DNA of 14,068 nt from JAAEQD01 sp964521815 (GTDB lineage: Bacteria; Zixibacteria; MSB-5A5; UBA10806; 4484-95), in NCBI GenBank assembly GCA_964521815.1, contig CAZFSN010000070.1:1-14068 (forward strand), in the 5' to 3' direction. The notes under the pieces were generated by a model that had not been told where the DNA came from, did not search any database, and saw only the letters and a program-made list of their open reading frames with translations. Numbering within the stretch: position 1 is the stretch's first letter; each line of letters begins with the position of its first letter. The translations under genes and the position numbers were made by a program. Shown here piece after piece: positions 8,201 through 14,068 of the stretch.

Positions 8201-11200
8201 AAAATATCGGTGATAATTTCGCGACTCCGAGCCAGCATTGGGCGGCTTTCGAGGTCAATCATGCGATCGCGGCAAATATCTATGACAATGCTATCACTAA
8301 TGTAGTTGAAAGCGAATGGGGCGAAGGCCAGGGCTTCCAGCTGTGGGATATAGGCACGCTGGATATGCATGACAACACTATTACCGATTGTTTTCAGGGT
8401 GTGTTTATATTTGATGGTGAGCTCGGGGGCGACTACGGCGGCCCTTATGAAATTCCGGCAGGAAGCATCTATCACAATACTATTACCGGCTTTACTGATT
8501 ACGCGATGTCAGTCGGCCCCAATTGCACCGGTACTTCTCTTAATGCCGAATTAAACTATTGGGGTTCGGTAAATTGTCAGGAATTTTCGGGTTCGATTCT
8601 AGGTAATGTTGATTTCGAACCTTATTGCAATTCAACGTTCTCACAGTGCGATTTTAACTGCGAGGTCACCGAGGTCTGGGTAAATGATGATTGGGCCGGC
8701 TCTAATGAAGGCGATATCGTTGATGGCCATGTTTTTGGCTATAACGCTTTCGCTACGATCCAGAATGGTATTGATAATGTAATCGCCAGTACAGTTCATG
8801 TGTTGAACGGAACATATACCGAGGCGCTGGATATTAATAAAAGCTTGACTCTATCCGGCGAAAGCGAAACCGGAGTAATAATAGACGCAAGCTCTTTCAG
8901 CGACTATGGCCTGTACGCGTCGGGTGATCTAACCATAACACTCGAAAATTTCACGCTCATAGGGCCGCCATCGCCTACGTTTGGCTATGGAGTCAAAATA
9001 TCGGGCGAAAATGCTATCGTAAGCATATCCCATGTTACCGTCCAGGATTGCGGCCGTTCAGGTTTCGATCTTAATGGCATAACTTCAGGTAATCTACAGA
9101 GTCTTACTGCCACTAATAATGGCGGAGTTGGCCTGGCGTTATCTGATTGTGATAATGTCACCGTAGATAATCTGCAAACCAGTGGTAATGCCTGGGCCGG
9201 GGTAGGGATATTTACCTACGGACAATACTATACCGGCGGTTCGGATAACATTACTTTCACCGGATCAAATACGATTCCTGATTTGCTGTATACGCAGATC
9301 GATAATTACAGCGATCCCGGCAATCCTTATCCGATCACAAACCTTACTATACCTATTTCACTTTTTGCCTATACTGCCAGTAATAACCTGGCGCCCATTT
9401 TCATCGTCTATTTGCCGGATTTAACTACTGCAATCGCCGCGGTTATTGGCGGGCCTGACCCGGTTAATTCATTTATAATCGAAAGGGCATCAGGCGAGTT
9501 CTATGTCAGCGATGGCATGACCATTCAAGCCGCGATAAACGCCGCCGGTGAGGGCGACCTCATAAACGTTTTAACCGGGACATATCCTGAAGCCCTTAAT
9601 GTAGCAACTAACAATCTAAGCATTATAGGCGCCGGGCCAACCGAGGTGACTATCGATGCCGGCGGATTATCCGGCTACAATAGCAGCGGTATTTATGTTA
9701 CCGGCGATGGCGTGACGTTACAAGGTTTCACATTCGTTGGCGAGCCTTCAGCCGCGACTCCGCGTTATGGAATCAAATATGGAGATGTTGTTGGTGGCGC
9801 GTTAACCGACGTATTAATAACCGAATTTTTCCGTACCGGCGTAGATATGCTGGGCACTGATGGTCTGACCTTATCGAATGTAGAATCCACTAATAACGGC
9901 GGCAATGGAATTCAAACCAGCGACGGCAGAAATATCACTTTCAACAATATCACGACCGATGGCAACGCCTGGGGTGGTATCGGAATATTCACCTACGGTA
10001 ACTACACGCCGTTGGGGGTCGAAAATATCGTCTTTACCGGAACAAACAGTTTTGGTGAAACCGGTACGGATAACGGCGGCTTGTATCTCGAGGAAGGCAA
10101 CTTTAGTGATCCGGCTAATCCCGAGCCGATTACTTTCAGCGACGATCCTCTCGATATGGCCGATGTAACTGTCCAGCTAAGCGATTTTGTCTATTTCATG
10201 CGGGGAGATTCCGACAATGAAGATACCTACACTCGCTTTTATACATCATTAAGCGATATTTTAAGCGCTCTGGCCGGTTCTCCCGACCATATCATGACTA
10301 ACAGAACCATGCAAAACCTGATGTTCCCGCATAATTTCTATGTGTACGATATCCCCGGTGGCATGATGACAATACAAGCGGCTATTGATGCTTGCGAGGA
10401 GGCTGATATAATCAACGTCGCGGCCGGCACATACGAGGAAGCCATTCTTATCACCAAGCCGCTGACAATGCTTGGGGCAACGGCGGGAGTAAATAAAAAC
10501 GGCTACACGGTTCCTGCTGATTACGCCTGGGATGATGAGGTCGAAAGTATAATTGTTTACCCGACTCCCGGCGAAACATACAATGCTATCGTCGATATTT
10601 ATGATACCGATGATGTTACTTTTGACGGGTTTGTGGTTGAAGAGCTCAATGCTGTGGGCAACTTAAATACTTCGCTTGTTCGGGTTTATGCTCTTACTGA
10701 TGCGAGAAGCAACATCGCGGTTATAAACTGCGTAATCGGCCCCAACACCAATACTGATGATCAAAATGGAACTCATGGCCGGATGGGCTTGTACATTGTC
10801 AACCATCCCTACACTGATTTCGGTGTCACCAACAGCACTTTTGCACATAACAAAATTTTCGATTGCAAAGGAAATGGCAATAACATATTTCTCTGGTCAT
10901 CTTACTTTGCCTATGGAGCGCCGGGGCCCGCTTCTATGAGTGGTACTATTATCGATGATAACGAAATATACGGTTCACATCGAAGCGGCATCGAATCGGC
11001 AGGCGGATTTTCCGGTCTGACAATCAGCAACAATACGATTTATGGTAACAGCGGTTTACCCGGCGATACCCCCGGTACGCTGAAATACGGTCATGGTATG
11101 CTGTTGATTCGAGGAAGCTCAGACAAGGTATCGGACCCGCTGACCGCTTATGGCCCGGTCGATCTTACTATTGAGGGCAATGATATCTTCGACAACGAAA

Positions 11201-14068
11201 AAAGCGGTATCTACTTGGGGCCTAAAAATGATGGCATCACCTTTACCGACAACATTATTCATGATAACGGTTGGGATGGTGTAATGGTTGACCTTGTCGG
11301 TAATTACTGGAATCCGACATTTGAGGATCCGCCTGTCAGCGGTCAATATGCCTGCTATGATTGTTCAAACGATATTTCAGCTTTAGGAAATTCTATATAC
11401 AATAACGGACTTGCCGGCAACCCCCTGGCTGATTTCGGAGTACAGGTTAACGGTGTTCCTACCAATGCTTTTGAATTTGATGCGGAAGGTAATTGGTGGG
11501 GAGCCTATTGCGGCCCTTATCACGCCACTTTAAATCCAAATGGCGAAGGCAACGCTGTTAGCGATTACGTAGATTTTGATCCCTGGTGCAATGATGATTT
11601 CACTAACTGCGCATTTAGCGTCAGTAACCCAGCCCCAACTGAAGTCTGGGTTGATGATAATTACGCTATTGGTTTAGCTAATGATGGTCATTTGTGGTGC
11701 ATCGATGCTTTCGCCGTCATTCAGGATGGCGTAGATGCTGTAGCGGATGGAGGCACAGTGCATGTCGCAGCTGGGACTTATCCCGGACAGGTTGTCATAA
11801 ATAAATCTTTAACTCTTGAGGGAACCGGTGATCCGATAATCCAGCCGTCTGAGGTTTTAGTTTCAAGTTTAGCTGTGTTTAAAATTGAAGAAAGCAGCCG
11901 GAATTTTTATCCTATGCTGTTTGCTTACGGCGGTACTGATGATGGTAGCGGTTATATATCCGGAACAGAAACTATCGAGTTCAATATCAGCGGTTTTGAT
12001 TTCGATGGTAATAATTCCGCTACCACCTCGCAATTCACCGCCATGCTTATAAGAAATTGCTTGAATTCGGAAATTAGCGGTAACGATCTGTATGAGATTT
12101 ATAAAGCTGATGGTTATAATCCGGAAACCGGCGGGATTATGATCTACGGTAACTCGAACGTTAATGTTGAAGGCAACACCGTTAACGATTTCACCCGTGT
12201 AGGAATAGTTTTGGCTGGAGATGACGGACCGCTTGTCGATCCAATCGGTACAATTACCAACAACACGGTTGTGGGTGAAGGACCGGTTCCTGAAGGATAC
12301 TGGGCGCAGAACGGCATACAGGTTGGCTACGGAGCTACAGGCACAGTTTCCGGTAATGAAGTATCTGATATCGCTTATATCCCCACAAGCTGGGCGGCGA
12401 CCGCGATTACTATCGTATATGCCGGTGATGGTCTGGTAATTAGTGGCAATAACATTCACGATTGTGAGGCTACTGTATATGCCAACTATACCAGCAACTT
12501 AACAATTAACGACAATAACACAATTACAGATTGCGATTTCGCTATGATTCTCGGAGGTACAGATATCATCTTTGACGGTAATACTGTTACCGGCAACTAT
12601 GAAGGATTATATATTGGCGATGCTGTAAATGTGGAAGTTACCAACAATACATTTACCAACAACGAATACTGCATTGTCGCCGATGGTGTCGCTTCCAATC
12701 TTGATTTTATTGGTAATACTATCACAGGTTCCGCCGGCACCGCATTCTATTTCGATGAATATTACGGTGACGAGCCCACTGACGTGACGATCAGGCATAA
12801 TTCTATAAGCGGTAATGCTTATGGCGTCTATAACCTGACCTCGGTAATGACCGACGCCGAAGCCAATTGGTGGGGCGATCCCAGTGGTCCTGCTACCGTA
12901 ACCGCTGTTGCGGAGCGCTTGCATGCGAACCGCCCTCAGGCAGTTGCTGTTAATATGGAACCAGGTGCAAAAGATGAATCATCAATGCAATTGATGGTCA
13001 GTCAAGCTTCCGGTGAAGATAGGCCTGTATTGTTAGCGGATGGTTCGGGCGATGCGGTTTCTGATATGGTCGATTACTCACCCTGGTGGGGCGGCAATTA
13101 TGTGGGCAATGATCATTCCTCCGCCTGGTCCTGGTATGTAGACATTTCCAATTCATCCACGATCATGGAAGGAATTGATTTCACATTGGAAGGAGATACG
13201 GTTTACGCGACACCGGCGATATACCAGGGGACAGGAAATAAAAATATCGATTTTGGCGGGAAAGACATCGTCCTGGCCGCGTCTGGGGATGTTGATAACA
13301 CCATAATCGATTGTCAGCTCTCCGGTCGAGCGGTTTATTTCCATAATGGCGAATCAGAAGCGGCAACGGTGAAGGGTTTCACCTTTAAAAACGGGATCAT
13401 CGCCGGCGACGGCGGAGCGATTCTCTGCGGCAACGCGAGCTCGCCGACAATTGCCAATTGCCTGATTATCGGAAATATCGTAAGCGGTTTTGGAGGAGGC
13501 ATAGCGTGTGATGGAGCCTCTAACGCGACCATAGTCAACTGCACAATCAGTAAAAATACAGCTAACGGTCAGTACAATTCGGGTGGCGGAATTTACTGCT
13601 TTGATTCGAGCCCGATAGTTAAAAACACAATTGTGTACGAGAATTATGGTCCCGGGCAAAACCAAATTTACAGCCATACTATGTCTGATTATGAACCGAT
13701 TGTAACTTACAGCGATATTCAGCAAGGCTGGTTAGGAACCGGCAATATCGATGCTGATCCGCTGTTCAGAAACACGGATTTGAATAATCCCGATTTCCAT
13801 TTGATGGCATTTGAATGCGATGATTCCTATAATTCCCCGTGTATTGATATTGGCCATCCGAACATACATGATCTAGTTCTGGGTTGTGAAAACGGGCTGA
13901 GTACGGAGTTATCGGATTTGGGGGCGTACGGCGGCGGCCTTATTGGGCATGGCTACCCATATCTCCCCGGCGACGCTAACATGGACGGCAAAAATACGGG
14001 GAATGATGTTACCTACCTGGTCAACTACTTCCGCTCCGCGCCAACCAGCGTACCCTGCTATTTTGACG
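5281..14068 (+). CDS. Giant secreted beta-propeller/parallel beta-helix protein with dockerin-like end (partial, runs off window)
   Basis: The frame is open for 2929 codons and is cut by the window edge. The ATG at 5281 follows AAAGAGGG by 5 bases and starts a signal peptide, probably cleaved after A23 (IGA). Residues about 40-355 repeat Asp/Tyr/Trp-rich strands (NPSVIYDGANYWLFYTKG, FYDPCIFNDGSDLYVVTAPF, CGYYDGSNAYVFFATE), like a beta-propeller of the glycosidase/sialidase type. No catalytic set can be named. Seven beta-helix modules begin near residues 365, 800, 1160, 1415, 1698, 2147 and 2628, each with a cap like IQAAINAAGEGDLINVLTGT. Four modules close with NWWG- and VDY.PW-like motifs. 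The last is rich in GGGI turns. Residues 2896-2929 (PGDANMDGKNTGNDVTYL) look like the first half of a dockerin-type calcium-binding repeat, so the true end is probably within about 30-60 residues. It is likely a surface or extracellular carbohydrate-binding or structural protein; enzymatic activity is unproven. Confidence 0.92.
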   Translation, partial: MKKSINVLLTCLLVLCAGVAIGANIDVSQPSYCTTNNAYDRNPSVIYDGANYWLFYTKGDDVSTDGVRGPTYDPDGDTYVVYYKTASTIDGLAGVSETKLTLSESNRPTGFDQRVVSATAFNGKIYAFVSSGQSGTDRGLYYYEYSGGSWSGPTTLIADATASGAHVNVTSDNSYVYIVWESSDGSSDCYTWNGTTLSSKIDISGGNQPKITYYLSGKSGNLFVVNIEDDTGDIEVYFALASPNPLFSHHSTAIPGGGFYDPCIFNDGSDLYVVTAPFIDADDHQYLIQAKFDISSSTWSSAKSVSFGGYGNTYWWDFWPCGYYDGSNAYVFFATETNSPVFSDGEIAYIKMDWDLANDHYFYIQNAVDQAVSGDEISIYPGSYLEQVVVTTDDLTLAGSGNGTDPLTSTIIKSPETLTYYFTTGTNNNYPVLGIDGVSSCSIQNLTVDGDNQGLNNYRFDGIAFWNAGGTVNNVDILNIMNNPFNGAQHGVGIYSYNETGGPYTITLNDILVENFQKNAAALSGEGLMVDVDNMTCIGEGPTSVIAQNGIQIGYGASGTVDNCSISGIDYTGSGWASTGLLVYGGDVDASGVSLDQCQTSVFYENANGTFDNGLITNPTGDGMYACNSSVSLTSIPRRLAQPIDDFRIERTTTTVFDVNILNSTITGQGIENSWGIGAYSSSADPVNLTVTGCAISNWDYGAYAYDYGGPVNVTAYDNSITTCTYAVGSNTINIQDASGNWYGTTNPEDLVMLFEGGVDYTPWLNTGDDMDPVSPGFQGDFSVLWVDDSSPQTGPAGYIEEGIDLVSGSTVNLAAGTYNETATIDKTLSLIGAGVNQTFVTGGVAFSAGISDVTVQHIYITGVAASNSIIRSDGVNTNLTIDDCIIDGEEIAGRMGYGGGSLEGDVTITNSEFMNVAGWSLFDSKSGSGGDGSPLGTITFADNYIHECDGSIVFRGLSTDRTDVVNIYNNTWENIGDNFATPSQHWAAFEVNHAIAANIYDNAITNVVESEWGEGQGFQLWDIGTLDMHDNTITDCFQGVFIFDGELGGDYGGPYEIPAGSIYHNTITGFTDYAMSVGPNCTGTSLNAELNYWGSVNCQEFSGSILGNVDFEPYCNSTFSQCDFNCEVTEVWVNDDWAGSNEGDIVDGHVFGYNAFATIQNGIDNVIASTVHVLNGTYTEALDINKSLTLSGESETGVIIDASSFSDYGLYASGDLTITLENFTLIGPPSPTFGYGVKISGENAIVSISHVTVQDCGRSGFDLNGITSGNLQSLTATNNGGVGLALSDCDNVTVDNLQTSGNAWAGVGIFTYGQYYTGGSDNITFTGSNTIPDLLYTQIDNYSDPGNPYPITNLTIPISLFAYTASNNLAPIFIVYLPDLTTAIAAVIGGPDPVNSFIIERASGEFYVSDGMTIQAAINAAGEGDLINVLTGTYPEALNVATNNLSIIGAGPTEVTIDAGGLSGYNSSGIYVTGDGVTLQGFTFVGEPSAATPRYGIKYGDVVGGALTDVLITEFFRTGVDMLGTDGLTLSNVESTNNGGNGIQTSDGRNITFNNITTDGNAWGGIGIFTYGNYTPLGVENIVFTGTNSFGETGTDNGGLYLEEGNFSDPANPEPITFSDDPLDMADVTVQLSDFVYFMRGDSDNEDTYTRFYTSLSDILSALAGSPDHIMTNRTMQNLMFPHNFYVYDIPGGMMTIQAAIDACEEADIINVAAGTYEEAILITKPLTMLGATAGVNKNGYTVPADYAWDDEVESIIVYPTPGETYNAIVDIYDTDDVTFDGFVVEELNAVGNLNTSLVRVYALTDARSNIAVINCVIGPNTNTDDQNGTHGRMGLYIVNHPYTDFGVTNSTFAHNKIFDCKGNGNNIFLWSSYFAYGAPGPASMSGTIIDDNEIYGSHRSGIESAGGFSGLTISNNTIYGNSGLPGDTPGTLKYGHGMLLIRGSSDKVSDPLTAYGPVDLTIEGNDIFDNEKSGIYLGPKNDGITFTDNIIHDNGWDGVMVDLVGNYWNPTFEDPPVSGQYACYDCSNDISALGNSIYNNGLAGNPLADFGVQVNGVPTNAFEFDAEGNWWGAYCGPYHATLNPNGEGNAVSDYVDFDPWCNDDFTNCAFSVSNPAPTEVWVDDNYAIGLANDGHLWCIDAFAVIQDGVDAVADGGTVHVAAGTYPGQVVINKSLTLEGTGDPIIQPSEVLVSSLAVFKIEESSRNFYPMLFAYGGTDDGSGYISGTETIEFNISGFDFDGNNSATTSQFTAMLIRNCLNSEISGNDLYEIYKADGYNPETGGIMIYGNSNVNVEGNTVNDFTRVGIVLAGDDGPLVDPIGTITNNTVVGEGPVPEGYWAQNGIQVGYGATGTVSGNEVSDIAYIPTSWAATAITIVYAGDGLVISGNNIHDCEATVYANYTSNLTINDNNTITDCDFAMILGGTDIIFDGNTVTGNYEGLYIGDAVNVEVTNNTFTNNEYCIVADGVASNLDFIGNTITGSAGTAFYFDEYYGDEPTDVTIRHNSISGNAYGVYNLTSVMTDAEANWWGDPSGPATVTAVAERLHANRPQAVAVNMEPGAKDESSMQLMVSQASGEDRPVLLADGSGDAVSDMVDYSPWWGGNYVGNDHSSAWSWYVDISNSSTIMEGIDFTLEGDTVYATPAIYQGTGNKNIDFGGKDIVLAASGDVDNTIIDCQLSGRAVYFHNGESEAATVKGFTFKNGIIAGDGGAILCGNASSPTIANCLIIGNIVSGFGGGIACDGASNATIVNCTISKNTANGQYNSGGGIYCFDSSPIVKNTIVYENYGPGQNQIYSHTMSDYEPIVTYSDIQQGWLGTGNIDADPLFRNTDLNNPDFHLMAFECDDSYNSPCIDIGHPNIHDLVLGCENGLSTELSDLGAYGGGLIGHGYPYLPGDANMDGKNTGNDVTYLVNYFRSAPTSVPCYFD
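8758..10371 (+). repeat. Tandem duplicated beta-helix modules 3 and 4 within the giant gene
   Basis: Module 3 (8758-9522) and module 4 (9523-10371) share the same order of motifs: the cap, an IDA..LS.Y strand, a YG.K segment, TNNGG, GNAW.G(V/I)GIFTYG, and an F(T)GTN/GSN strand, then a divergent spacer before the next cap. The other five modules do not share this full set, so the pair arose by a duplication within the gene. Codons differ widely, so it is not recent. Confidence 0.8.

Noticed and set aside
11869..12459. 196-codon minus-strand frame, and many shorter frames inside 5281-14068
   Set aside because: They lie wholly within the continuous forward frame and show no ribosome site or recognisable family. 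They are shadow frames.

Overview
This window most likely comes from a Gram-negative bacterium of the FCB superphylum (Candidatus Zixibacteria, Ignavibacteria and similar lineages). That placement is inferred from protein style. One protein carries a C-terminal sorting domain with the QNYPNPFNPNTTI signature of type IX secretion cargo. Another has the INLQGYLVDD... N-terminal domain common in secreted FCB proteins. A third is a giant beta-helix protein ending in a dockerin-like calcium-binding repeat. No rRNA or housekeeping marker is present to fix the taxon.

Layout. Positions 1-97 hold what may be the last codons of an upstream gene. 97-927 encodes a two-pass membrane protein of the GIDE/BAM domain family. 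928-1558 is non-coding and holds copy A of a 168-bp direct repeat (1080-1247). 1559-3433 is a two-gene operon: a 450-residue secreted protein with four 38-39-residue repeats, then a 172-residue secreted protein with a type A sorting domain. Copy B of the direct repeat (3440-3607) starts 6 bases after that operon, so the repeats bracket the operon and its leader. 3667-4056 on the minus strand is a RidA-family (YjgF/UK114) protein. At 4302-4348 lies the 3' half of an elongator tRNA-Met gene with no matching 5' half, which looks like an attachment-site duplicate left by integration. 4349-5280 is gene-poor.

From 5281 to the right edge (14068) a single frame stays open for 2929 codons. It encodes a giant exported protein: signal peptide, a beta-propeller-like N-terminal region, seven parallel beta-helix modules that each open with a recurring IQ.AID...GTY.E...LTL.G.G cap, and the start of a dockerin-like repeat. 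The C-terminus lies just beyond the window.

The window is mostly a cell-surface and secretion region. Three of the five confident genes encode exported proteins built from repeated modules, and a fourth is a membrane protein. RidA is the only obvious cytoplasmic metabolic gene. The least explained items are the bracketing 168-bp repeat, which has a hairpin kept by wobble pairs and a conserved mini-ORF, the tRNA-Met remnant, and the duplicated modules of the giant protein. No CRISPR array, transposase, integrase or rRNA was seen.
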